A program made the translations under genes and the position numbers. From assembly GCA_009760855.2 (NCBI GenBank), contig WPIO01000003.1, forward strand, positions 8,268,001 through 8,332,000: 64,000 bases of DNA. Direction: 5' to 3'. How positions within the stretch are numbered: position 1 is the stretch's first letter; every line of letters begins with the position of its first letter. This document shows, one piece after another, positions 1 through 13,300 of this stretch. The notes beneath the pieces are model-generated. The model made no database searches, had not been told where the DNA came from, and saw nothing but the letters and a program-made list of their open reading frames with translations. The DNA is from Cristatella mucedo (Eukaryota; Bryozoa; Phylactolaemata; Cristatellidae).

Positions 1-1148
1 AGAGCTGTAGAACATTCGGGAAAAAAAGCCTCTACGCGCTAACAGTGTGCAAGTGATAGAGGATGCCGAATGTATTGCTTAGGATAGACCGGAAGACGCG
101 ATGCGGCTGAAACTTGGAGGACGTAAATGAGGATGCCAATGGCTTGAAAACAGCGCCTTGAATTAGTAAGGCTTCGACTAACAGTGCCGTGGCAAGGCTC
201 GCAATCTCCATCTGAGGGCATGGAGGATGAGTACAATGGGATCTAAGCGTGACGAACTCTTTTTTACCCGTCTTAATTTAGTTACTGCATCACCTGCGGA
301 AACCCGATGAGGCAACAAGCTTTCCATTTCGTTGTGAAACAAGGGCCACTTAACAGCCGACACCGTCATCGTAGGAATGAGACCGTCAACTTGTTCAGTA
401 AATAATCCACATGTCCCTTAAACTTAAAATGACAACGGAAGAACCTAGATCCCGAAGTAAATCGTAATCTTCCGTCTCGTAGCGTGTGAGCATATGAACG
501 GATGAACGGATAGATTCTGGCTTATTCAAGATATGCGTATCCGTCGCCTTTAGTCAGATACCGTATCTATGGTTTTCTCGGTGCATTTTCTAGGATTGTC
601 AGTGAACAAAAATATACCACTAGCAATATTACTGCTTTAATGTGCTGGTTTTCGCGGTCGCTGCAGTCTAAATAGTGAAATAAATCATTCCTCCCCGCGC
701 TAGAGAGCAGCCTCGGGCGACTTCGAGCACGATTTGGACCTTGACATGACTTCTTCGTGATACATTCGGGTATTCCGCTGATATCTTCTCTGCGACTGTT
801 CATGATCTGTCCTCGGACACGCTACCCAAAACAGGACCTGATTTAGCACAAGGCGTGATGTGCCATCAGTAAATACTCACATGGCGGGCCTTCTTCGGCG
901 GGTGAGAAAGAACCTCCGTACATCCTGCGTTTGCTATATCAACCGCTCGGTTATCAAACCGTTTAAAGTGCTGATCAACACACGCTGCGGTAGTAGCTTA
1001 CTCGTTGTGCCTCAGCATGTCATGAAAAGTCGACCGTCGGCAGTTACTAAGGTTCTGTTTCAATTCGTAGGCCCAGCGTATGCCTGGCCGGCTGAATGCC
1101 ACCTAGCATGCAAGCCACGCAGTTATCGGCGGTGCAGTTGTCGGACAG
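1..1148. other. No recognisable gene; unassigned sequence
   Basis: Only short ORFs of 60-100 codons on both strands, none with a recognisable motif or convincing splice sites. The part after about 860 could be upstream sequence of the retrotransposon fragment that begins near 1149, but I cannot align it to anything by eye. Confidence 0.4.
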
Positions 1149-1740
1149 CCTCTTAAATTTCGCCTGTTAAATGCCCGCTCACTAAAAACCACGGGGTTAC
1201 TTATTCGCCATCGGGCTGTCAAGGAGAAACTAGATGCATTTCTGCTGCTGACCGAAATGTGGATGGCGGGCGGTGGTGGATGTGTATCTGAGACCACCCA
1301 TAAGGGATATCATTCTTTCAGTCCAAGCGGTCTGGTAATGTGGGTGGCAGGGTTGTCATTGTTGTTCGTGAATCGGTTGTCTATAAGACATGCGGTTTTT
1401 CGCTCGGGCCGTCGTGTGTATCTATTGCGATCAGGTCCTCATCACAGACCATGCCTCCCACTGATGTGATCTACCGACCTCCTTCTGGCTGCCTAACCTT
1501 GTTAATGGATGAGTTTTCGGCGTTCCTCACCAAAATATTTGTGTGACAGGCCGTTACTAATTGCTGAATACTTCAACATTCACGTTGAAAACCTAGGCAA
1601 CAGCTAAGGTCTTTATTTCTTGACTGTCTGGAGAACTTTGGTTTGGTCCCACGCGTTAATTATGCCACTCACGTGGATGGCTCTATCCTAGACCTCCTCG
1701 TCACTAAGGAACGTCTGACCTTGTTCTTTGCCCTCTGACC
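1149..1740 (+). mobile_element. Decayed non-LTR retrotransposon endonuclease (APE-type) domain
   Basis: Read in three alternating frames, this stretch gives the ordered hallmarks of a CR1/L2-type apurinic-like endonuclease. At 1149-1256 is FRLLNARSLK, then a KEKLDAFLLLTE segment, corresponding to the family's 'NaRSLknK...lD.l.ltE' start. Next comes HKGYHSF, then VVIVVRESVVYK (from about 1340 in another frame) and VIYRPPSG (about 1469-1492). The last piece, at about 1618-1716, is FLDCLENFGLVPRV followed by THVDGSILDLLVTKE. Frame changes near 1350 and 1550 show it is dead. No reverse transcriptase follows. Assignment to the same family as the LINE A copies elsewhere in the window is likely but not shown, because those copies are 5'-truncated and lack this domain. 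Confidence 0.75.
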
Positions 1741-2600
<860 letters not shown>

Positions 2601-2924
2601 ATGACTTGACTTGCACTATAAAAGTTGCATAAGCAAACGGAGCAGCACCCGGAAAGTTATATACAAGACAGTTTTAATTACATTATGTATACACAGGCGT
2701 GCGTTCCTTTGCAAAAGTCTACTTTTTGTACGCTTGAAAGTCTACACTTGCCGGTACCCTGCCGGTGGCCAGTCAATAGAGAGGCTTGCATCTTCGTGAG
2801 ATGGCACTGGCCATCTTCTCCTGCTAACGGCTTGACTTCATCGTGGCGCCTCATTCGTTGATAAGGCGCACCCAAGCGGTCCGTGCTCTCAAAATAAGAC
2901 TCCGGCGATCAAAATGCAAATGGC
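2601..2924. other. Region downstream of RSPH14
   Basis: It separates the RSPH14 stop from the microsatellite and presumably holds the 3' UTR. No canonical AATAAA (TTTATT on the plus strand) was seen. Confidence 0.3.
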
Positions 2925-3008
2925 CTATGGTCTCCAGCTGATAATCGAGACAGCGATCTTGGCAGCCTTGGCGATGGCCGGTATCCTGTCTTCTGTATAT
3001 CGAGTTAT
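2925..3008 (-). CDS. RSPH14: RSPH14 exon 7, C-terminus and stop
   Basis: The acceptor is tttgcttactttcag. It encodes 27 residues ending AAKIAVSIISWRP then TAG, matching the human AARIAISVIEFKP terminus. The linker between exon 6 and this helix is about six residues shorter than in human. Confidence 0.92.
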   Translation of the reverse strand: MTRYTEDRIPAIAKAAKIAVSIISWRP

Positions 3009-6000
3009 CTGAAAGTAAGCAAAGAGAAACTGGCGATAGGCAATTTGTGACATCTTGAAATTTTTGTTTGATCAGCAATATCATGGCTGCAGGCAAACTA
3101 CTGATTCTATATTGTACTTGCTTAGATTGCAGATAAAACTAAGCAAGGGGCAAAAGCTGTAGGTGCCATGGCTAGCAGAACAGGGCTGCCCATAGTTTCA
3201 GGAAGGCAGCACCAGGCGAGTTCAGTACGAGCAAGTTAGTTGGAGCTGGCTGCATGCGGGCTGGGGCTAAAGGCAGGTTGGTTTCGGTGGAAGCAGCCAT
3301 TATTCAATCAACCGAGCCAGCCTGACAGAAGATGGTGGAAATTGGAATTTCAGGCTCAACAACCAAACCAATCCCAAATTTCTGGAACAATAGACAGGTG
3401 GAACTAAGCAGGTGGACTTGCGATGGCTATGCTCAGTCGCACCTTTGATTTGGTGAGCCGTGATAGCACACTAGGTAAGGTGGTTGCTTTCATGACCGAG
3501 GTCGCAGGTTCAATTCCTGCGGTGGGCGATCCTTTATCGCCACCGCAAGCGGTGGTGATAGCCGTAAAGGCTCTTCTGTCGCTATACAAAAAGAGGCTGT
3601 TTAATCAGCTAGGATTTTTTTGACCTGATCTCTCTAAGCACTCCAGCATTCGAATTCTCTCCTTTCATTTCCTTTCAACTCCTTTGCTGTATGTATTGCT
3701 GACATCTGCACATGGATTGCAACAAACTTTCTTAAAATGACTTTCTAAAAACCTTCATTCTCTTGCTCCAGCCTGCCTATCAGAACTACTCTCCTAATTG
3801 GCTAGGCATCGTACCACCCCCTTTTCTTCCTCAAATCTTTTAGTTATACCTCGTTCGAACCTCAAAACCTTTGTAAACCGTGTCCTAAGTTTGCATGCTC
3901 CCAAAATCTGAAACTCACTCCCGACTGACGCCACGACATCCCCCTGACTCGACGACACTTAAAAATAAGCTAAGCACGCTCCAGTTTATTTAGTATTTAT
4001 ACAGCATTTAGTGGGTCCACGTGATTCGTCCTTTGTGTGCTTATGCATATTGACACTGTGCATGCTGCCACAAACCATATTTACATGTCAACATTGTGCA
4101 TGTTACCACTAACCATTTGATCATGCTTTCTTTACAGCCTATGTAAAGTTCCTAGAAAGAGATTACGTTTCTGAGGGCACTATACCAATGTATAACAATA
4201 ATAATAACAGTGATTATTATTATGGCCGAAAAAGGCTAACTGCAAGTATGCCAAGTACATGCTCTCAGATTCAACCTATGCTCGTTATCGTTATCGTTGG
4301 GAGGAAACTGGATAGCTATAGCCCCTCTTGAGCCAGACTGAAGAGGCGTGTCATAGGCTATGCCTGTCTAATTATGCTAAGGTCATGGTTAAACCATTTA
4401 ATGAACACTTTGCTATTCTATGGCAGCTGGAAACCGTTTAGACAGCTGTGAAAATATTGTGATTCAAAAACTGTACTATAAATTAGTCTGCAGATATGTG
4501 CCACTTTTTTTGAACCAATACCAGGTTTCAGAAGTCGCTAGACATTTGAAGGCTTCTGGAATTGGCAGAAGCAGCTGAATCTGCCACATCTTTAAATTTG
4601 TGGCAGTTTTTTCGAAGGAAAATTGTCAGTCTGACTGAACAATAAAAGCTCATCAGGGCTACTGCTACCGGAAACCATGGAAGAGCAGACTGATAAGATA
4701 ACTGTGCATTGATCCTTTCAGCATGTTGACAGTTTTTCGATGCACCAGCGGGTAGAGCCTAGTATGATAGAAATGGTTTTGAGAAGTCGTCATTCTAGCA
4801 GGTCTGACCATGGAGATTTCGGCCACAAACAAAATCCATAATGGGAAGCTTGAGCGTATTCAAATCCCAAGAATTCTGGCCTGGTGAGCTAGGAGATCAT
4901 GAATCGAAACATGGCCAAAGCGAAAAAAAGAAGGCTCCTCAAACGTGCTGCTGCCTAAAAGCGCAGTTGATGCCAGTGCTTTCGTCAATGTTCAAGTATC
5001 TTAACAAGTCATCACGTCTTGGTGACTAGCAACTATGTCTTGCGACAAGTTATTATGGCATGCCGATGTTGGCTTTTGCTTGAAACCCAAGATACAGAGA
5101 GAGAGAAGTAAGTTAATACCCACCGGGTCTTGGCCTAGGGGAAAGGTGCTCACACTTCACGATTCAGGTCGTGAGTTCGAGTCCTGCAGTAGTCAATCCT
5201 ATATTGCCCACTGAAAGCAGGACGATGGCTGCTAAGGTTCGCGTACCGCTATACAAACGAGGCTACTTGATCAGCTAACCGTTACTTACTTTACTTTTAG
5301 CCACTCGGCGCCATCTGGTAGCGGCCGACTCGTGATCTAGTCATAACAAATAGGTGGGCAGGCAAGCGAGTGGCAACACAAAGGCGACCACTATTTACAT
5401 ATATCTCAACAACGGTGCAGCTTTCTCTACAAAGCTGCACTCACCTTATCAAGATGCTTCTGCAACGTTTGCCGGCCTTCAGGTGCCTCTGATAAGCACG
5501 TAAGAGCCTTGAGAGCATTGACCTTTGTCTCGCTGCTCTCGTCATCGACGAGCTTGACGAGTGGCTCCAGTGCACCGGCCTCTATGGCTGTGTACTTTCC
5601 CTTTGTTGTCACGGAGATACTGTAACGTGCCACAGAGGCCACTGTTTTACGGTTGCACGTTGTTGCTCAATCTTCGAGGTCGGCACGTGGTGTTGCAAAA
5701 TCGACTGAAGCGATCACACATTGGCAGAGGTGGCACCCTGAGACAGTAATGATGGGAGTAGGGGTTGACGTGCTAGCACTTGACGTCCTCTCTGCTGGAA
5801 CCAAGGGGAATCTAAGCGAAAATCGGCTGGTCCAAACCGGCGTTCGATTTCGGCTACTACCAGCTAAAGAAGCTACTTTAGCATGCTGATTAGTTAGTTA
5901 CAAGGTGGTGACTAGCCAGGTCGAGCTGCTACACCACTTGGCCTAAATAACTTTGGAGTAGCGTGGTGAGCAGAGACAGGAGCCTGGTGCTAGATGCAAA

Positions 6001-8559
6001 CGGGTGAAGAGTCAACACCTCATCTCTCAAGATGAAGACGGTGAAGAATACAGATGGCAATTGTGGTAACTTCTTATTTCCAATTCAGGTCAAACATAAG
6101 AACATGTCGGTCATAGACAGCAATAAGCACCAGCATCGACTTCGGACCAAAATGCAAGCATTGCACCCATCAAGCCTCCGAAATTCGGATGAAGAGCAAA
6201 ACAAAATGAATAACACGTGTACAGACGGCTTATTCCAACTAGTTAATACTCACCGACCGAAATTGAAGAGGTCTGTAAATATTAAGGGCAGTGCAATGCC
6301 TCTAGACTTGATCATATTAGCAAAGCCCAAATAAATGGCTTACTGCCTCTCTGATTAGTTGAGGGCTTCGTGCCATTCTGAGAGGGATATGTATCCAGTC
6401 GTCCCTTGCCACTTCATGCTGCGACTTTCGCCCTTCACTCTATCGCGGTTTTTTCAAATACATGGATAGTAATCTAATTCATCTTCATCGCTTCATCATA
6501 GAACAAGTTGCACTATTTTCCAACGTTGGTGGCTGTGTGTAAGAACTGTGTGTGTGTGTGTGTGTGTGTGTAATTAAATGTACAGTAATAATATGATGTT
6601 TGCAACGTCTAAATGTCTTATTTTTTATTACTTTGTCTAATATATTGGGTGATACGAGTGTAATGGTGACCAAAGGAGGTTATTTCATATCCAGAGGGAT
6701 CAAAGAATGTTAAAAATTGTATTTAGAGGGTTTTGAACAGGTTTTTATGCGCTAACTACGAAAATATTAAATTTGTAAATAAAGAATCCTGCTTCGCAGA
6801 AATTCACTTATAGTGGTAGAGTCTGGAACTGATTAACCATGATAAACTAGGGACGTTTGCATCTGATTTAACAAAAATAAACCTGCCTGCCCAATGGCCA
6901 GTGCAGAGAGTTAGCGAGTAGCTACGAACGATGCAAATGATGGCTTATTAATTAATAGAATCGAAATAGTTAAACATACTCCAATCATATACAACAGCCA
7001 TAAATGCAGCTGCAGCAGACATGCTGCAGCAGGCGCGTGCATGGGCAGCTACAAGCAACAAATCGAAGAGCAACGCTCAATTTCGGAAATCCGAGCCAGC
7101 TTAGCATTACATTCGTAGCCGATGAGAGCCGGCAAGCGCCGGCAAGTGCAGTGCGCGTTGCTTACGTCATTATGGCCCCTGCGGCATTTGCCCTCACCAA
7201 AGAGCTCTCGTCAGCCAGGAGCTTGACAAGCATCGGCAAGCAGCCCACCTCGACTGCTCTGTTTTTGCCCATTAATGGCACGCTAAAAAAACAAGATGCT
7301 ATACATTCAGTCGACAGACTCCTGGTTACCAAGCATCGCTCTACTTTCATGCGAAAGCCAATGGTCGTCAACTTGTTCTCTCGTTCACGGTGCCTCGAAG
7401 CGTGTGAGGCAAGATCACCTAAGAAAGTGAAAGCATGCATGCCAGGTGCCGATATCCGTCTCCAGGTATTCTAGTGCTTCGTAAAGCAGGCGGCTAGGCT
7501 CATCGAGTCATTTCGCGAGTCATTTACAATCGAGTCATTTCACACTTCCTTCTGCTTGTACGCTCCTGCTGTCTTTCCTACAGTGGATGGGGGATGACAG
7601 TGCACGGTTCACTCGAGAGGTTACTATCTCATCCTCCATCTTCCGAAACGTCGTATGTCGGGATATGCCGAAGGGCTGATTCTGAGGACTGCGATATCAC
7701 AGAGAAAGTCCGACACTTGCTTACGGAGTCTGTCGCCACCTGCATTGACTTTGCATCACTTAAGTCTCAGCTAAAGACGCGTCCATTCTGTCCAGCTTTC
7801 ATTGCCAGTCAGCGAAATTGTACTTCTTGTTCCTCTACGCTATGAATGCTTACCTGAATGCATGACTCAATGCATGTTAATAACCAGGGTATCTTCCAGC
7901 TTCAAAGGCTCCAAGCCTATCCGTGTGTGGTTTTGCATGCATGACTAAGCATGATACCGTTTCATGATATGCAATCATGTATTTAACCCTGTGGTTGTTG
8001 CTTCTCTTGCAAGTTATAAAGAACTTAAATAGAGATTTAGTGCTATAAGGGAAGTGGTTTATTACAATAGTTTTTATCATCATGATGCTCATTGCATTTG
8101 CAATCCTCACATCGGTACCCTAGATGCTTACAACCAAGTAAGCAAGCACCATGCACTAAAATAATGGGCAGGGTCTCTACAAAAAACCTCAGCCAATAAT
8201 ACATCTACTTTCACGTCGTGTCGTGGACGTAATGGTGCCGTTTGACGGCAGGGAGGACGCCCTGGTAATGGCGGCTCGGAATAAGGTCCATAAGTAAGAG
8301 GCCATTGCCTGGTCTTTCCTGACTGCTGGCTACTGGACGCCAGTGGTGAGGCCTTCCTGGGCAGCCGGTGGCCAGATATTGAGGCCTGCATTGCAGACCT
8401 CGATATTTTGCACTTGGATCGGACGACATTGAGGGGGCTGTGCGTCTCGGATGCCATTTCCCGATCGGAAGCCGTGTGGTCCCTGTTCCTGAATCTGGAG
8501 TCTCGGTAGCCCCAGCAGGGCAGGGCTCCTCCGGCTTATGTAATGTACTACATTCTAAT

Positions 8560-8611
<52 letters not shown>

Positions 8612-8758
8612 CATGGGTAGATAGCATGTTAACATACAGGTGTATACAGAGATAGATATGTACATGCATATTTATACCGATATGAGCTGCCAGTTCCAGA
8701 ATAGTAAGGAACTGTTTTAGCATATTGCTTGTTTTTGCATTTACTGAATCTGAAGATC

Positions 8759-8819
<61 letters not shown>

Positions 8820-10115
8820 AATTATGTGCTCGTTGCCGACAGGTACAGAACCAGCAGACTCGGTAGTCTCGATTAGTGTTCTACCATCAACTGAGCCACT
8901 GAAGCTGCCAAGTGCAAAGCTCTTAACACCATTTTTCACAGTGACCGGCTATAATTGCCAATGAGAAAGCACGCCCAAACAAGATTCCTTGCAATTGCAT
9001 CAGTGCATGCATGTACTCCAGTGCTCCTGGATGAACCAGCACTGCACTGAATCCTGAGCCAACCAAACTGGAGTAAATGTGCCCTGCTCGACCCCACTGG
9101 TGGGTAAATAGCAAACAAGTGCACACTGCCTGACCCACTCGTGGGTAAATAGCAAACAACTGCTCATGTGTGATACCGTACAGGCTCGTGGTAACGATAA
9201 CGGTTGTTGCTGGATAGCTCAGGTATTAGAATCCAGGCTAAAGTTTCCTCCAGGGTAAACTGCTCCTTCAGGCAGTGGAGGTGGTGCTCGTACACTGACA
9301 GGCCCGTCGGTACATTACCTTTCCGATATTACGGAATTTGCAGAATTTTGGCAGCTAAATGGCATATAAAGACACGTCAATACAAACGAATTATACATGT
9401 CAATAGCAGGACTTGTACAGCAACGGCAATAGCAACTGCTTCGCCCTGCGTTCCTTGGACGAAGCAGGATTACTTTCTTTTCCTGGTAAATGGTTTGGCA
9501 GAGCTTGTGCTGTGATGCCAGAGTCAATGTCTTTACTGCCTACCGATTAGATTTTGACACTAGCTAGGATTTATATCCTGAAAAGACCACTGCAGATCGA
9601 GTGCTGACTACTGAGCCTAGCATCCTGTTTACAGCACCTGAAAGCGATGTGAAACTGCCAGCAGCGCCGTCCAGTGAATGCCAAGAGGCCTGTAAATGGC
9701 CAGCCTAGCTGAAGAGTCCACGAGTTAAAATTATTCATTTTTCTTGATCAAACTTTACTTGACAAGAGCTAAGAATGACAAGAAGAAATGAAGCGAGCAA
9801 GTTAATTACCATGACAGTACAATTGCACAGAATTTTTGAGGCTGATTGTTTACATGATGGGAGGTTCGTCTGTGGACATGCCGTGCAGATAACTACTTAA
9901 TTTGATGGAACTTCCGTCTCACCAAAGGTAGAGAAAACAATCGATTTGTAAACAAGATGTAAGGTTTTCAAAAGCTCACTGGCTAAAAATGAGACTGCTG
10001 AAAAATATGATAGTATGATAAATAGATGATAAACTCAGAGATAAATTCAGCAAGAACAACAGGCAGTTGATTCATGGGCTAAGCACTAGCCAAGTGAGGA
10101 AGAAAGTGCTGAAGA

Positions 10116-10207
<92 letters not shown>

Positions 10208-10227
10208 GAGAGAGAGAGAGAGAGAGT

Positions 10228-10259
<32 letters not shown>

Positions 10260-10331
10260 CAGAGAGAGAGAGAGAGCTGAGAGAGAGAGAGAGAGAGAAG
10301 CAGCAGAAGCAGTATTTGACACCCATTCGAG

Positions 10332-10381
<50 letters not shown>

Positions 10382-13300
10382 TGTGCATGCACACGTGTGT
10401 GGAAATGTGAGCCACTGCGTGTGGGTGATGTGAAAAGAATTACTGCAATTCACTCTTATTAAGCAAAAAATGACATGAAATTGGCAGGGCAAAACTTGAG
10501 TTGAGGGTGAATATTGTAGTACACAATTTTATGAGGCACACCCATTGCATTTTCACATCATCGTGCAAATAATAATAACAATTCATAATAATAATAATTC
10601 ACTTGATAAAGCACCCTCAGAGAACTTAATCTCTTTCTAGGTGCTTTACATTTGCTGCAAAATGAAATGCAATTGAATGGTAAGTAAAATCATGCTTGAA
10701 AAAACAAACAAAATGAATAATATGGTTAGGGGTGACATGCACAGGGTCAGCATGCAAATGTGGTTAGTGGCAGCATGCACAGTGTCAGCATGCATAAGCA
10801 CATCAAGGACGAATCACAGGGACCCACTAAATGCTGTCCTAAATAGGTGTGTTTTTAAGTTCCTTTTAAATGTGGTCAGGTCAGGGGATGTTCTGACGCA
10901 GGAGGGAGTTCCAGGCTTTGGGAGCATACGAACTAAATGCACGGTCTCCAAAGGATTTAAGGTTTGTACGAGGTATTGGTAGACTATTGGATTCCGAAAA
11001 GCGGGTGGTACGATGCTTGGCCTGATGGGGTAGTATATCTGAAAGATAGGCTGGAGCCATAGAATGAAGGGACCCAAAAGTGAGCGACAAAACCTTAAAG
11101 TCAATCCGTTGCTTGACTGGTAGCCAGTGGGGCTGCAAAGATGCTGGCCATTACCATAATCTGCCGAAATACAGCAAACCCACCAAAAATCGGTTGCACG
11201 AAGCTCCAATTTGGATTGCATATTACTCTAGGCTATCGTCCAAGAGTTACCACAAAATTCCAAGATATCGGGTGAGCACATCCATCCTCATGCTATTCAA
11301 TGCAATTGATTGAAGCTCTGGGGAGGAGTGAATGCCTCTATCCACAGCAATTTATTACTGTGGATTACATAAAAACTTGTGCAATGGTGCAAGATTTTGT
11401 GAATACAGTTGAAAGGTAGCCTAGCATAACATGCAACCAAATTGGTGCTTTGAGCACCCAATTTCTGGTGGATTTGCTGTGGATTTATGTGAATTGCGGT
11501 GGATTAGCTGGTTTGGTCCAGCGGTTAAGGTGCTCGCTCAGACCAAGTTCTGGCTGACGTCGTGGGCTCGAGCCCCCGAGGCACGTGAAACGCCTGAATA
11601 GAGATTAAGTTCTCTTGGGGCAATATACAAATGAATTATATTGTGGAAATGGCCATCTGTCTTTGCAACCAATTTGCACGAGAACTCCTGAAGCAAAATG
11701 GCTTGAAATCATGTCATGCCATCATTGAACGTTGAAGTAAAAAGTAAAGATTAGCTGATTTAACAGCCTCATTTATAGAGCAGCAGAAGAGCCGTTACTG
11801 GTATCACTACAACTTGTAGTGAGCAATAAGGAATTAAAAAATGAAGGACTCAGACTTAGACCTGGGTCGTGGAAGTCCGAGCATCTTACCCTTAGCGTGG
11901 TAGTCCGAGCACCTTACCCCTAGGCTCAGACCCAGATTAGCCACTACCAAAACTAGAAGGGCAGCCTTTCAACCTATCTTGCCCAGATAAATCAGTCGGA
12001 ACGGCCCCGTGATTTTGCAAGAGTTCAACCTAATTCAATTCAGTCGGGTAGAGAGTGCTCAGTACATACATGCAACACAAGGCACCAAAGCATACGGCTG
12101 GATCGATGCGAAAACAGCCCAGCACAACACTAAGAGCATCCTTGCTTGTTATCGGTTTTTACTCAATGCCGACTACAGCAGTTGTTCCCCTCGAAAGCTG
12201 CAACCCAACTTTCTCTTGGACTATCTCTCAAACTAGCAAGATCATTAATGGTATTTTCCAGATCATCAGCGAGTGTCATGAACACCTGAAGTTGGATGAG
12301 TGGTTCATACAAAAGTTGGATGGGGTAAATGATTACAATAACAATAATAGGTCGTTTGTAAAGCACCCTAAGAGAACTCGTGTCCCTATCCATGTGGGCT
12401 ACAACTTACTGCAAGAGGATCAACATCCAAGAGTTAGTAACATGCAGGGTATCACACAACCAAAACAAACAAGTATCACTCTTAGGTCAGCAAGCTGCAG
12501 CAAACTTGACACTTGTGGCCACCAGTTAGTAAGAGCTCTGGCTAGTAACATGCGCTAAATCATGCACAGGTATGCATGTAGAGCATACCGGATAAAAAAA
12601 AGACAAGTTCGAAGGGTTTGTACGATAGTTGTGCCAGCTAAATTATTCTGTATTGACAGTCATTCAAACTGCACCATGAGAATTCACTGCATGGCAAGAA
12701 TGACCGCTCACATTGTAAAATAAAAACGATGCTAACGCTAGCAATTATGCTATAAAAATATAACTAATGAGAAAAAGTAGTTCCACAACATACCTGAGGT
12801 CCATTATATTTCGAGCAGCCTTGCTGCGCACGCTCGTGCTGCCGTGGCTAAGCAGTGAGTAAAACGTCTCCATGCCGTCGGAGGAGAGAGCTTCGGCCGT
12901 GTCGATGCGCATGCAGAAGTGCAGTGAATCGAGGATGATGTTCTGGATTTCCTCGAGCTCAGTTGATAACTTGGCCACCAGCTTCTTAACGAGTCTTGCT
13001 TCTACTATTCCCTCGGCCCCTGCAAAGCGTCGGCACAGTGCAAAGGCGGCATAACCGATAGCAGCTATTGGAGCTACATCCGCACGTTTCGGACGAGTGC
13101 ACCTTTGCATGTCACAGAGTACATGCCGCACAGTAGATGGCCGGCATCTACTCAGCCTATCTACTAAGCAACCCCACTGTTCAAGGCAAGTTAGTGAAAC
13201 AGCATTTTTTTCAGTATGCTGCTTGCAGTATTAAAACTTATCCATGAAAGGACACAATTTTTCCGGCGTGGGCACTAGAAGAAAAAAGATATTTGCAAGA

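Noticed and set aside
5124-5200. Possible functional tRNA genes at 5124, 11503, 21200, 30400 and 32950
   Set aside because: A and B boxes exist, but the cloverleaf stems are poor and each is followed by the same SINE body and tail, so they are SINE heads.
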